A stretch of DNA of 64,000 bases from Sphingobacterium micropteri (GCF_014692515.1 NZ_JACOIK010000010.1:62001-126000), one strand, 5' to 3'. Positions 7,742 through 17,006 are shown, counted from the first letter of the stretch. Made by a program: numbers and translations. The notes: generated by a model not told the origin, from the letters alone.

Positions 7742-8710
7742 TCAGTGTTTTTTCTTTTTCTTTTTACGGTGGAGCTCCCTTTCCTTGGATGGTGAATGGC
7801 CAAAGCGTTGCACATATTGCTTGTAAAAATAATGGGCTGTCGAAAAATTAAGCTGAAAGGCAATTCCGTCTACAGACATATCCGTTTCGCGCAGCATCTC
7901 CCTCCCCTTATATAAGCGTATTGTCTGTATGGCGCTGTGGATCGTCGTGTGTTTACCTTCAAAGACGCGATATAGCTTGCGAGAGCTGACTTGCAGCTTT
8001 TCAGCAATAGTATTTTTATTGATATCTTCGTCCATATAGTGCTCGGTGATATAGTCAATAGCTTCATTATAGATGACGATATCTTCTTTATGTGCCGACC
8101 GGGCTTTGTCATTCAGATCCTGATGATATACATCTAGGAGTTGACAAAGGTGATAGTGTATTTTGCTGTACAACGAATAGGGCGTATCTACAACTTGTTG
8201 GATTTTTTCAAAGATCTGCCTGATGCGGTAACCGATGTTTATACTGGAAAAATAAGGCTGATCTATTGTTGCAGGTTTTACGAGCTGTGGCCATTCCGAT
8301 GTAAAGGTTGTTGTATCGTTGATTTTTACGCCCAGAAGCACCATCCAGGTCTTACCGGCCTTTACCTGTATGTTGTGGGTCTCGCGTATACTGTAAAAGC
8401 CTCTATATTCACCGGTGGACAAAGCCGTATGAGATAAGGCATCCCGTTTAGAATGCCCGGTAAACTGGAAGAGCAGCCAAAAGCAGTCTGGTAAGAGCAG
8501 ATCAAAACGCCAATCTGTTTGGTATGTTCCCTTGACTTCGATTACGTGGAGTCCTTCCAGTTGTTTGAAAGCCATATACTGCTTGCCGTCCCAAAGGGTA
8601 ATATCTGCTTTGGTAAGAAAATTTAGATTAAGGGTTGGCAGATTGCCGTTGTTTGCGGTGTTAGATTGAAGGGGTGGAATACGGATACCGTGATTGTAAA
8701 TAGGTGTCAT
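7742..8710 (-). CDS. AraC-family transcriptional regulator
   Basis: A 322-residue regulator. The C-terminal ~100 residues hold the double helix-turn-helix of the AraC family: DINKNTIAEKLQVSSRKLYR for the first HTH, and MSVDGIAFQLNFSTAHYFYK followed by FGHSPSKER for the second. The N-terminal ~200 residues look like a beta-rich effector domain; the effector is unknown. The protein ends in a run of lysines (RKKKKKKH). It is the only complete gene between the two intergenic regions around it, so its target is not apparent. A degraded second AraC gene lies 32 bp upstream. Confidence 0.85.
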   Translation of the reverse strand: MTPIYNHGIRIPPLQSNTANNGNLPTLNLNFLTKADITLWDGKQYMAFKQLEGLHVIEVKGTYQTDWRFDLLLPDCFWLLFQFTGHSKRDALSHTALSTGEYRGFYSIRETHNIQVKAGKTWMVLLGVKINDTTTFTSEWPQLVKPATIDQPYFSSINIGYRIRQIFEKIQQVVDTPYSLYSKIHYHLCQLLDVYHQDLNDKARSAHKEDIVIYNEAIDYITEHYMDEDINKNTIAEKLQVSSRKLYRVFEGKHTTIHSAIQTIRLYKGREMLRETDMSVDGIAFQLNFSTAHYFYKQYVQRFGHSPSKERELHRKKKKKKH

Positions 8711-8742
8711 GCGGCTTAAAAGAATGATTGTTTTTATTGCTG

Positions 8743-8904
8743 TTAAGGAGCTTTAATATTGGTTTTTCGGAATACAGTTGGGCTGCAGCCCAGTTTTCTT
8801 GAGAATGTACGCCCAAAATAGTTGGTGCTGTTGAAGCCCGATTTGCTCGCAACTAGATGAATGGGGAGCGATTTTTCCATAGTTAGCAGAATCTGGCTTT
8901 TCAT
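8743..8904 (-). pseudogene. Remnant of a second AraC-family regulator (C-terminal end only)
   Basis: A 53-codon frame reads MKSQILLTMEKSLPIHLVAS, then KSGFNSTNYFGRTFSRKLG, CSPTVFRK and a stop. This is the classic second HTH of AraC proteins, with the spacing of the family (GFNSTNYFGRTF...GCSP..FRK). An in-frame stop lies just upstream at 8911-8913, and no frame further upstream gives the first HTH or an effector domain, so the rest of the gene has been lost. It is not a copy of the neighbouring intact AraC gene. Nothing else coding was seen in 8905-9099. Confidence 0.7.
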
Positions 8905-9099
8905 AATTTGTTATATTGTTTCTTTAAAGGTAATGAAACTTTTTGGTTGTAACGGGTTTAAAAAGCAAAACTTTCACGATTCGGTTGCATTACCAGCCGG
9001 AATGAAAGTTTTTGCTGTTCTTGGAAAAGGGATATTTGCAAAAAAATGAGGTGTCCTCAAACAGGTTGGCGATGACTCAAATTTAACACGGTTACATTG

Positions 9100-9855
9100 C
9101 TAGAGCTTGAACCGTAACCCCACCGAAAGATCAATCCGGGTCACATTTTCGCGTTCATTGTCGTTCTCGGCTTCAATGGTTTGTGTTGTGCCGTCGGCAC
9201 GTTTAACCTCAAATTTACCAAAACTGCCGCCCAAAAGTGTCGCTCCTGCTGTGAAAGACAGGCGCTGACCGAAAGGCACGACGAGATGTGCGCCAAGCGA
9301 TATACCAAAGTTTTGTGCCGTGATTTTCAAATCGTCATTAATAAGCTTCGCGTTGTTGGTATAGGAAAGGTACCCTAAAGCGTAGTGCGCCTGTAAGGCT
9401 GCTTTTCGACTAGGGAAGATATATCTATAGTTGAAAGAGGGCGCAATAAAGTTTATGGCAATATTGTCGCTCATACTTCCCTGTCCTATGACTTGACCAG
9501 TAGCGATATCCGTTACGGTAACATTATCAATGGTAGCTTTGGAGCCGAAACGGACGTATTTTAGTCCGATACCCATGTTTTCTTTGAAGAAATAATCTAG
9601 ATCCGCACCTACATGATAGCCTGACCGTAATTTGTTGGCGTAGTCGACGAAATCTGGTTGTACCTGGTCGCCTAGTTTTGCAATTCTATAACTCCATCCG
9701 CCGTGGACAGCTAACTCCCATTTCTGTGCGAAGGGATCGTCTGTAATTTGTTCTTCTTGTGAAAAATGAGTAGGAAGACTGTCCGTTTGGGCCTGTGCTG
9801 TTAATGTTCCCGCGCCAAACATGAATAAGCATGCTAACAGTTTGAATTTGTTCAT
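9100..9855 (-). CDS. Outer-membrane beta-barrel protein
   Basis: A 251-residue protein with a clear signal peptide (LLACLFMFGAGTLTAQAQ, cleavage near residue 23). The mature part alternates amphipathic strands with polar turns (WELAVHGGWSYRIAKLG, GIGLKYVRFGSKATI, GISLGAHLVVPFGQRLSFT) and ends in DLSVGLRFKL, the terminal strand expected for an OmpA/OmpW-type eight-stranded barrel. It should sit in the outer membrane; no transport or binding role can be assigned. It is monocistronic as far as can be seen. Confidence 0.8.
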   Translation of the reverse strand: MNKFKLLACLFMFGAGTLTAQAQTDSLPTHFSQEEQITDDPFAQKWELAVHGGWSYRIAKLGDQVQPDFVDYANKLRSGYHVGADLDYFFKENMGIGLKYVRFGSKATIDNVTVTDIATGQVIGQGSMSDNIAINFIAPSFNYRYIFPSRKAALQAHYALGYLSYTNNAKLINDDLKITAQNFGISLGAHLVVPFGQRLSFTAGATLLGGSFGKFEVKRADGTTQTIEAENDNERENVTRIDLSVGLRFKL

Positions 9856-10188
9856 AGAGATTAATTGTTAGGTTATTAATAGTTTTATGATACTGTTATT
9901 GTCAGTGTTTATCCTCTGATTTTGCCGGAAAACTTAATTCTTCCATATTCTGATTCATAATAAAATCTCTTCGAACCATTTATGAGAAGCTTTTCCGAAC
10001 ATCCGGTTAACAAAAAAGCGAATAGTGGATAAATATAATATCGAGTCATCACGAATCCCATTTGTTTTGCTGTAAATAGTGGTAGCCGTAATCAAAGTTC
10101 GGTACAAATTATAATACAAATCGGACAAAATAAAACGTAATTCGTTGAAAATGTACGATTTGTGCTGGATTCTATTTCTCGTGACCGT
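9856..10188. other. 333-bp intergenic region
   Basis: A/T-rich DNA upstream of the outer-membrane protein gene and downstream of the hypothetical gene at 10189. No open frame with recognisable content, no RNA gene and no strong hairpin was found. It probably holds the promoter of the outer-membrane protein. Confidence 0.5.
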
Positions 10189-11091
10189 CTACCCCTTGCT
10201 CTCCAATTTGTTATACAAGGCAAAATATTCTTCCTTGGTGGGCGGGTAGCCCGGAGGCCAATCGCCATACACATCGAAATACGCCACAACCGCTTCTGAC
10301 GGCAATTCTCTTGCGGTGTTATCAAACACCTCATCTATAACGGGGTTACTGGTTATACCCAGTCGGTAGTGCTCCTTATTTTTGTAGTTAGGAATCTTGT
10401 TGGGTGCTTCATTATCCGCGTGGAGGTGTTCATCTATAATTTGTAAAAGTTCCGTATCAACATATACGAGGGAATATTCGGTTTTTTGGAACGCCCGTAT
10501 AATTATTTTCATAAGAGGAAGCCATTTCACATTGTGAATCAGCATCCGTTTATACCAATATATCTTTGGGAACTGCATATAAGAGGATCCTTCAAATATT
10601 TCTAAATCACGGGCAACGATCGCAGCAGCATTACTGGCAACTTCCGGATGTACTTCTAACCAAAGATTGGAATCCTTAGATTGAAAATAAAGGCAACGCG
10701 ATATAAAAACGAGCGTTTCCGAAAGTAAAGAAGCCAGTTCCAGTTCAGGGCTATAGGGTTCCTTCTTGTAGTGCACTTCGATAGGGCCAATCGTATTTAA
10801 CCCCTCCCAGATTTCTTCTTTGGAAGGAATATCCGAAAGAACGCCTGTTTTTGGGATACGCGAGTCTGTTCCGAACTGTACCTCAAAGTTATGGTCGATA
10901 ACCTTGTAATAGAGCTTCTCAAAAAAATATTCTCTCGCGTCGAGATGGAATAATGCATGATATACACTTTTTTCCCATCCTTGTGGTGTTAATTCCTCAA
11001 TTAGTTCAGGTAAGATTTTAAAGAGATCGGTGAATACACTGATCATTACTTTTCTAGGTAAAAGTTTGTAGTTGTTGAGCAAATTTGTCAT
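10189..11091 (-). CDS. Hypothetical protein
   Basis: A 300-residue protein without signal peptide or convincing membrane segment. It is rich in aromatic residues, with helical segments (LFKILPELIEELTPQGWEKS, LASLLSETLVFISRCLYFQS) and a C-terminal motif YFDVYGDWPPGYPPTKEEYF. I do not recognise a family. Codon use resembles the neighbouring genes. It stands alone between the outer-membrane protein and the response regulator, all on the minus strand. Confidence 0.6.
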   Translation of the reverse strand: MTNLLNNYKLLPRKVMISVFTDLFKILPELIEELTPQGWEKSVYHALFHLDAREYFFEKLYYKVIDHNFEVQFGTDSRIPKTGVLSDIPSKEEIWEGLNTIGPIEVHYKKEPYSPELELASLLSETLVFISRCLYFQSKDSNLWLEVHPEVASNAAAIVARDLEIFEGSSYMQFPKIYWYKRMLIHNVKWLPLMKIIIRAFQKTEYSLVYVDTELLQIIDEHLHADNEAPNKIPNYKNKEHYRLGITSNPVIDEVFDNTARELPSEAVVAYFDVYGDWPPGYPPTKEEYFALYNKLESKG

Positions 11092-11139
11092 AATGGTTTT
11101 ACTTTGATACTTCTCAAAAGTAATAAAAAATACAATAAG

Positions 11140-11754
11140 TTACAACCAACCTTTATCCACGGCGAGTGCAATCAGCTCGACGACGTTTTTGCATTGCGTT
11201 TTCCGCGTGATTTTTTTGCGGTGAGTGGCAACCGTTTCGGGGCTTATACAAAGCTGATCGGCAATTTCGGTTGTTGTTTTTCCTTGGGCGACGAGCTGTA
11301 CAACTTCGATTTCACGTACACTTAAGGAAATTTTCTCGTTATTACCACTGGCAGCTATAGATGACGGTAGTACCTTTTTTCGGGCATGTGCAATGGAAAG
11401 ATTAATCGTGAGCAGCAACTGTTCCTTGTGGAAAGGTTTGAGAAGGTAAGCATAAGGCATGACGAGCGCTGCTTTCTCTAGGGTCTGAAGATCAGAGTAA
11501 GCCGTAAGAAATACGACGGGTGTGCGCTCCGGGACAAACTGCTGTGCAAACTGAATACCATCGATTGCATGACGGAGATTAATATCACTGAGTACTAAAT
11601 CGAACGATTGTTGCTCCAATAGCTTCATGGCTTCCTCTGGACTCGTAGCCATTGCCGCAGCGTAACCGTTCGTCTCCAAGTGAAGTTTGATGCTCCGTGC
11701 AATGATGATTTCATCTTCCAGTATTAATATGTTGGTTTCCATGGCTTTTGTCAT
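11140..11754 (-). CDS. NarL/LuxR-type response regulator
   Basis: A 204-residue response regulator. The receiver domain (about residues 8-125) has the acidic pair E13-D14, phospho-acceptor D57 (LVLSDINL), T84 and K106 (LLKPF). The LuxR HTH spans about residues 143-200 (LSVREIEVVQLVAQGKTTTE, ISPETVATHRKK). The start at 11754 overlaps the stop of the kinase gene by ATGA, so the two are translationally coupled and form a cognate pair. As a NarL-family DNA binder it is a candidate to bind the 7-2-7 palindrome upstream of the kinase gene. Confidence 0.92.
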   Translation of the reverse strand: MTKAMETNILILEDEIIIARSIKLHLETNGYAAAMATSPEEAMKLLEQQSFDLVLSDINLRHAIDGIQFAQQFVPERTPVVFLTAYSDLQTLEKAALVMPYAYLLKPFHKEQLLLTINLSIAHARKKVLPSSIAASGNNEKISLSVREIEVVQLVAQGKTTTEIADQLCISPETVATHRKKITRKTQCKNVVELIALAVDKGWL

Positions 11755-14700
11755 TTTGTAGGTAGTTCGATAATGAATATGGTTCCGCCGTTGATCTCCA
11801 AATCAATCGTACCTTTTAGTTCGGCGATGAGTAAATGGATGAGGTTCATTCCTTGGTGACCAGCATCCCATATTTTGTCTTTGTTAAACCCGACACCATT
11901 GTCCTGATACCGTAGGATCATGTTGTCTCCATGGGCATCTAGGCGAATATAGATCGTTTTATTTGTCTGCTGCTCCTGAAAGGCGTGTTTTATGGAGTTG
12001 GTGATCATCTCATTGATGATAAGTCCGATATACGTTAACCTATTTGATGGTAGTATCACTTGCTCCATGTCGGAGTGGAAGTCGATATTTTGCCCCGAAA
12101 AAATAATCAGATCTTGTGCAAGGTTATCGATAAAGGTGTTGATGTATACACCTTGTTCTGAATCGCGTACATTGAGGAGATCATGTATTTTGGATACGGT
12201 AAAAATGCGTGACTGCAGGGTGCGCAATTTATCCTGAATACGTTGGTCGCTGATTTCAAAACTTTGTATGTCAATAAGACTGGTGATCAGCTGCAGATTA
12301 TTCTTGACACGATGATTGAGTTCCTGCATCAGGAAAGAAATATTTTCTTTTTGATGCTGTGTCAATTCTAACGACTGGTGAAGCGCTCTATTGGCCTCCG
12401 ATAGTTCTTCGGTACGCTCCTGGACCATGCGGAGCAGCCGGCGATTGGTTTGTCGTTGTTGATAGGTTTTGTAGGAAAATCCGCCGGCGATGAGTACTAA
12501 TACAAACAAAACCAATCCGATTCGGAAAATGGTGGTAGCATACCAGGGAGAGCGGATAATGACCGTTATTTCATCTATATCACCCCATAACAACTCGTTG
12601 TTGCTTCCACGTACTTTAAAGGTGTAGGTTCCGGGAGAAAGGTTGGTATACGTGGTGGAGCGGTCGCGCGTTACGGGGCGCCATTCTTTATCGAACCCTT
12701 CCAGCATAAATTGATACCGGTTCTTTTTGCTCCATAAATAGTTTAGGTTCACATAGTCAAAAGTAATCACGTTCTGATCGTGTGAAAAAATGAGTGTGTC
12801 CGTGTAGAGGATATTTTGAGCAATAGGTCTTCCGAAGAGGAGCACATTCTCAATATGTGTTCGCCCTGTATGAACGTTGATCGGGATACTGTCTGGATGA
12901 AAGATGTTAAATCCATTCATTCCGCCAAAATAAAGATTGCCTAAACTGTCACGGTAAGCCGCCTTGCCGTTAAACTCGTTGTTTTGCAACCCGTCATCTT
13001 CGGTATAGTTTTTAAATGTTTCGGTTCGTTGATCCAGCATAGAAATACCGTAATTGGTCGATACCCAGATATTGTGGTTGTCATCCACCTGCACGCCATA
13101 AATAAAATCGTTCGGGAGCCCCGTCTGTTTCGTGTAGTGCGTGATTTTTCCGGTCCCGGGGTGGAGCTTATTTAGTCCTTTTGCCGTACCCACCCAGATG
13201 TGCTGTTGATCCTCCGTAATGGCAAACACCCGTCCGTTGGATAGCGAATCGTAATACGTAATGTTTCTATCGCTATTGACGCAATAGAGACCATTCTCAC
13301 TCCCGATCCATATATTGCCTTTGCGGTCTACATAACTGGCTCTTGAGCCTAGAATGGGCCTTTCCCAAAAAACCACCGGATTTGCTTTTAGATCGTGGAT
13401 GTTGAGCGCATAAATACCGCTGGCCAACGTGTGTATCCATATCGTGTCGGAAGAGATAGGGGTTATCTGGATAACATCACGATCCACAGTAGGTAAAGGG
13501 ATACGATCAAATTTATCGGCTTGTGGGTTATAGCGCAAAAGACCTTGGTCATAACCACCTGCCCAAAGTTTGCCTTCGGCATCCTCGGCGAGTGTATATC
13601 CTACAAAATCTGTTCGGTAAAGTTTGTAATCAGCGGATTTTAACGGATGCTTTACAAACCCAAATTCGGTTGCCATCCATAAATCGTTCGCCGATCGCAA
13701 AAAATTGAAGATGCTGATAAAATCCTTTTTTGGAGCGTTGCTTGCCTGGATACGCTTCGGTTTGAATTTGGTTTGATAGGGATGGTAATAAAATAAGCCC
13801 CGCGTTTCTGTACCCAACCATTTCCCACCTTGTGCATCTTGTTCATAGGCTAAAATAACGGCTTCCAATTCTTTTCCGCGATGATCTACGAACGTTAATC
13901 TTTGCCATTTCCAGTCTTCCGTCACGAGAAAATTTGTACGGGCACCGCTCATCAATAGGTAATTGTCGTCCCAAGGATAAATACCGCGTATAACCTGCTC
14001 ACTTTCTTGTTTCAGTTCTTTTGTATCCGGTGCCAATGTATATAGTCCGCGATCTGTCCCGATGAGTATATCGCCGCTCGGTTGTTTAAACAAGACGTTT
14101 ATCTGTCTCCTTTGTAGCGCCTTTAAATAATCGGTGGCATATAAGGATTTTGATCGGAGGTCTAGTAGATATAAACCACTGGCATTTGTACCTATTAGGT
14201 AGTGGTGTTCGTCAATCGATTCTATACAGGTGACGAAATCATGTTCGAGTAGTTGTGGGATCTGTAAGGTTTCATAGGTTAATGTATGCCGGTTGAAAAG
14301 TAAGCAATGACCGGCCGTGCCAATTAGCAATTGATTGTCCGATGCGGCATATAATGCCAAGCTGTGTTTGAGGGACGGTGTGTTTTCAAAATCTAATTGA
14401 TCGGAAAAATGAATAAATCTGTTTTCTGCCAAAAGGTAGGCACAGAGTGCATTCATATGGGTGGTCATCCATAGGGTGTCGTTCTCATAATGCATCGCCC
14501 GGATAAGATCGTTCGGAAAATCGTTGATTTGTTCCTCGGCGAGCCAGACTTTCATTTGGTGACCGTTGAAACGGTTCAGGCCATTTTGTGTGCCGATCCA
14601 CAAATAGCCGTTTTTATCAAATTGTAGCGATGTGGCGCCTAATTGGGAGAGACCTTCTTCCTGTGCAATTTGAAGGACAGCAAGTGTGTCACCGGGTGCT

Positions 14701-14765
14701 GTTTGTGCGTTGCCCGACAACCATGCTGTGATCACCATAAGATACAGGAGGAATCGTTTTCTCAT
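11751..14765 (-). CDS. Two-component sensor kinase with periplasmic propeller domains
   Basis: A 1004-residue sensor. Order: signal peptide (to about residue 20), a long series of Reg_prop blades (GYLWIGTQNGLNRF, GNIWIGSENGLYCV, HNIWVSTNYGISML) forming two periplasmic propellers, a Y_Y_Y domain (RYQFMLEGFDKEWRPVTRD), a transmembrane segment near 755-775, a coiled coil, then a HisKA_2-type kinase with phospho-histidine H818 (ELNHRVKNNLQ), N box N918 and G1 box DNGVGF at 955-960. Unlike the hybrid one-protein systems common in this phylum, receiver and HTH are on a separate protein encoded immediately downstream. The ligand is unknown; propeller/Y_Y_Y sensors often detect extracellular oligosaccharides, but no glycan-use genes lie nearby. 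Confidence 0.93.
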   Translation of the reverse strand: MRKRFLLYLMVITAWLSGNAQTAPGDTLAVLQIAQEEGLSQLGATSLQFDKNGYLWIGTQNGLNRFNGHQMKVWLAEEQINDFPNDLIRAMHYENDTLWMTTHMNALCAYLLAENRFIHFSDQLDFENTPSLKHSLALYAASDNQLLIGTAGHCLLFNRHTLTYETLQIPQLLEHDFVTCIESIDEHHYLIGTNASGLYLLDLRSKSLYATDYLKALQRRQINVLFKQPSGDILIGTDRGLYTLAPDTKELKQESEQVIRGIYPWDDNYLLMSGARTNFLVTEDWKWQRLTFVDHRGKELEAVILAYEQDAQGGKWLGTETRGLFYYHPYQTKFKPKRIQASNAPKKDFISIFNFLRSANDLWMATEFGFVKHPLKSADYKLYRTDFVGYTLAEDAEGKLWAGGYDQGLLRYNPQADKFDRIPLPTVDRDVIQITPISSDTIWIHTLASGIYALNIHDLKANPVVFWERPILGSRASYVDRKGNIWIGSENGLYCVNSDRNITYYDSLSNGRVFAITEDQQHIWVGTAKGLNKLHPGTGKITHYTKQTGLPNDFIYGVQVDDNHNIWVSTNYGISMLDQRTETFKNYTEDDGLQNNEFNGKAAYRDSLGNLYFGGMNGFNIFHPDSIPINVHTGRTHIENVLLFGRPIAQNILYTDTLIFSHDQNVITFDYVNLNYLWSKKNRYQFMLEGFDKEWRPVTRDRSTTYTNLSPGTYTFKVRGSNNELLWGDIDEITVIIRSPWYATTIFRIGLVLFVLVLIAGGFSYKTYQQRQTNRRLLRMVQERTEELSEANRALHQSLELTQHQKENISFLMQELNHRVKNNLQLITSLIDIQSFEISDQRIQDKLRTLQSRIFTVSKIHDLLNVRDSEQGVYINTFIDNLAQDLIIFSGQNIDFHSDMEQVILPSNRLTYIGLIINEMITNSIKHAFQEQQTNKTIYIRLDAHGDNMILRYQDNGVGFNKDKIWDAGHQGMNLIHLLIAELKGTIDLEINGGTIFIIELPTK

Positions 14766-14833
14766 TTCTTTTGCGAAAGGTTAATAATTCTTTCGGATGT
14801 TATTCAAAGTTAGGGAAACCATTTCTTGTTGCC

Positions 14834-14853
14834 AATACCCGTTAGTGGGTATT
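14834..14853. promoter_or_regulatory. NarL-like palindrome, site 2
   Basis: AATACC-N8-GGTATT, read as heptamers TACCCGT-TA-GTGGGTA, the 7-2-7 NarL arrangement. It lies in the 147-bp gap between the divergent sensor kinase and DUF3857 genes, 7 bp before the -33 element of the plus-strand promoter, a position suited to activation. The arms and spacing equal those of the site at 2276-2295. Confidence 0.5.
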
Positions 14854-14860
14854 TTTTTGG

Positions 14861-14892
14861 TTGTGAATTCAGACAAGTTTTTCCTATTTTTA
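14861..14892 (+). promoter_or_regulatory. Candidate promoter of the DUF3857 gene
   Basis: TTG at 14861-14863, then 21 nt, then TATTTTTA at 14885-14892 (7/8 match to TAnnTTTG). The spacing is within the Bacteroidota norm, and the start codon at 14913 follows 20 nt later. This promoter lies downstream of the earliest open-frame start at 14826, which supports the ATG at 14913. Confidence 0.5.
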
Positions 14893-14912
14893 TCCAAAAC
14901 CAATCGTTTCTT

Positions 14913-16931
14913 ATGGAACAAGAATTAGAAGAAAAATACAAAATCGGAGCACCGGCAGCATGGGCTACTCCATTATCGGAAGAAGAATTGTTGTCTAATA
15001 TTGTGGAAAATGACTTTTCCCAACAACAATATGATGAAGGTAAGGATTATTGTTATTTCCTACGTAAAATCCAATATACAGACGATACACAGAATGCGGA
15101 ATACAATTGTATGGCCTATAGCGTGCAACAACCGGGTACATTAGAGTTTGCGTCTGTCAATGAGTTTGTCCTTTATCCATCCGAACACATGGTTTTCCAT
15201 CGCATTGCCATACTCCGGGATGGTGTGCTGATCGATAAATTGCCGGATACAACGTTTAAGGTCTTGGATAACGAAGGACAAAGTTTGGACGGCGTCATCA
15301 ATAGTTCGAAGAAAGTCAATATCAATATTAAGGATGTGCGCCTTTATGATATTATCTTGGTGGAAGATACCCGCGTGTTGACCTTTACCGATAAAGATTT
15401 TTTGCGTAGAGAATTGATAAAATATGTATGGTCTAGTCCGGACGTATATTGGGCGTATGGAAGCTATGCCTTTGATTTTATCAATAAACGTTCTAAACCG
15501 ATTGCCTATAAGAAGCAATTTTTCCGTGATGAACAGGGAGAATTGTTGCCCATAGAGGAGGGTGTGATCGCATCGGGAGATACGTTTTCGTTACGCTATA
15601 CGCATTATCTAAATCCGGTAGATGTTAATCGGGAGCTATTTCCTTTTATTGATTTCGTCACGCAGGGTACTTATGAAGAATTGCTGGGTTTGGTGCTGCC
15701 TTATTACGAGACAGCATTGACGGCTAAGCCGCTTTTGGAATATGCCCCTGATCTGGTTGCTAAACTGGATGCACTTGGCGATGACCTCGAAGCTAAAATT
15801 CAGTTGGCGATTGAATTTGTACAGAATCATGTGCGTTATATATATAACGAAGAGGAGATGCACGGTCATAAACCGCAAGATCCGTGGGTTACGTATGAAT
15901 TTAAACAAGGAGATTGTAAGGCGAAAACCGTGCTGCTCAAATGTGTACTGGATTATTTAGGTGTTGATTCATCGGTTACGCTGGTCAATTACAACGCGGA
16001 TTATTATTTGAGATATTATCTGCCGTCGTTATTTAATTTTAACCATGTGATTGTAAAAGTGCGTCATAAAGAGGAAGACTATTTTGTGGATGCTACGTAT
16101 CGCGACGAATATGGTACGCTCGAAAACCGTACGTTTATCAGCTTTCTGAACTATATGGAAATCAAGCCGAATAGTGTTTTGCAACAGCGCGAACCTTATA
16201 AAAGTCCTGATTTTTCGATTTTTGACGAGGTTACGCTGGATGTGAAGGATGAGGTGGGGACCATTTCCATAAAAACAACCTATCGCTACGGTCGGGCAAA
16301 TGGCATGCGTCGTTATGTGAAGACCACCAATAAAAAAGCCGTGGTAGACAACACCAACAACTTCGTTTTCAGCTGCATGGATTTTGTCGAAGGTGAAAAT
16401 GGGAATGATAAGCGCCAGGTGTTTAAAGATGCTTCGCTGACTGTCGTAAGCGACGATAAAGTGAATAATATCTTCGTAACGCTATATACAGCGACTATTG
16501 ATAAACCCTATTATGTGGGAAATGACGGGCGTAAATACGTGAAGTTTTATGATGGTAACATTTTAAAGAATCATTTAAAGGATTATGTGCTGAAAGATGT
16601 GAGCTTCTGGCATTCGTATGATAGTGAGCGTTATTCCATAACGATCCGTTCAGATAAACCGATAGATATGCAGGATCACTATACAAATAGGCGAATGGAT
16701 GTGGACTATAGGCTTTTTAAATATAGCTTGAAGAAAAAAATCGATAAGTATGGCGCTACGGCAGAGATTGAATATATCCCGCTTTCGAATGTGGAAGTGC
16801 CGGTGGAGGATATCGCCGATCTGCGTGACAAATATGCGGCAATAGGTAAAGAAAGTGCGTTTGGATTAGGGGTAGCAATCGCCAAGCCTGGTTTTTTTGA
16901 TTCGATTAAAGCATTGTTCGGCGGTAAGTAG
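14913..16931 (+). CDS. DUF3857/transglutaminase-like protein
   Basis: A 672-residue protein. Residues about 55-230 form the DUF3857 domain (HMVFHRIAILRDGVLIDKLP); a transglutaminase-like core follows with the expected triad C335 (QGDCKAKTVLLKC), H378 (FNHVIVKV) and D393 (YFVDATY). The C-terminal part is beta-rich. Neither this start nor the earlier one at 14826 gives a signal peptide, so the protein appears cytosolic, whereas many relatives are exported. The gene is divergent from the two-component system and shares its regulatory region, so it may be a target of that system. The family's reaction is not established. Confidence 0.85.
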   Translation: MEQELEEKYKIGAPAAWATPLSEEELLSNIVENDFSQQQYDEGKDYCYFLRKIQYTDDTQNAEYNCMAYSVQQPGTLEFASVNEFVLYPSEHMVFHRIAILRDGVLIDKLPDTTFKVLDNEGQSLDGVINSSKKVNINIKDVRLYDIILVEDTRVLTFTDKDFLRRELIKYVWSSPDVYWAYGSYAFDFINKRSKPIAYKKQFFRDEQGELLPIEEGVIASGDTFSLRYTHYLNPVDVNRELFPFIDFVTQGTYEELLGLVLPYYETALTAKPLLEYAPDLVAKLDALGDDLEAKIQLAIEFVQNHVRYIYNEEEMHGHKPQDPWVTYEFKQGDCKAKTVLLKCVLDYLGVDSSVTLVNYNADYYLRYYLPSLFNFNHVIVKVRHKEEDYFVDATYRDEYGTLENRTFISFLNYMEIKPNSVLQQREPYKSPDFSIFDEVTLDVKDEVGTISIKTTYRYGRANGMRRYVKTTNKKAVVDNTNNFVFSCMDFVEGENGNDKRQVFKDASLTVVSDDKVNNIFVTLYTATIDKPYYVGNDGRKYVKFYDGNILKNHLKDYVLKDVSFWHSYDSERYSITIRSDKPIDMQDHYTNRRMDVDYRLFKYSLKKKIDKYGATAEIEYIPLSNVEVPVEDIADLRDKYAAIGKESAFGLGVAIAKPGFFDSIKALFGGK

Positions 16932-16943
16932 GGGGGTATAGAT

Positions 16944-16981
16944 AATAAACCGATCTGCTTTACGTAGCGGATCGGTTTATT
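16944..16981. terminator. Bidirectional intrinsic terminator
   Basis: The arms 16944-16959 and 16966-16981 pair over 16 positions with one G-U (AATAAACCGATC with GATCGGTTTATT at the base) around a 6-nt loop. The stem base is A/T-rich on both sides, so it can work for both converging genes (ends at 16931 and 17007). Confidence 0.8.
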
Positions 16982-17006
16982 TTATTTCTGGTATTGGGTT
17001 TAATCC

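Noticed and set aside
10092..10334. 80-codon minus-strand frame
   Set aside because: Overlaps the 3' end of the 300-residue hypothetical gene in another frame and has Arg/Cys-rich shadow composition.
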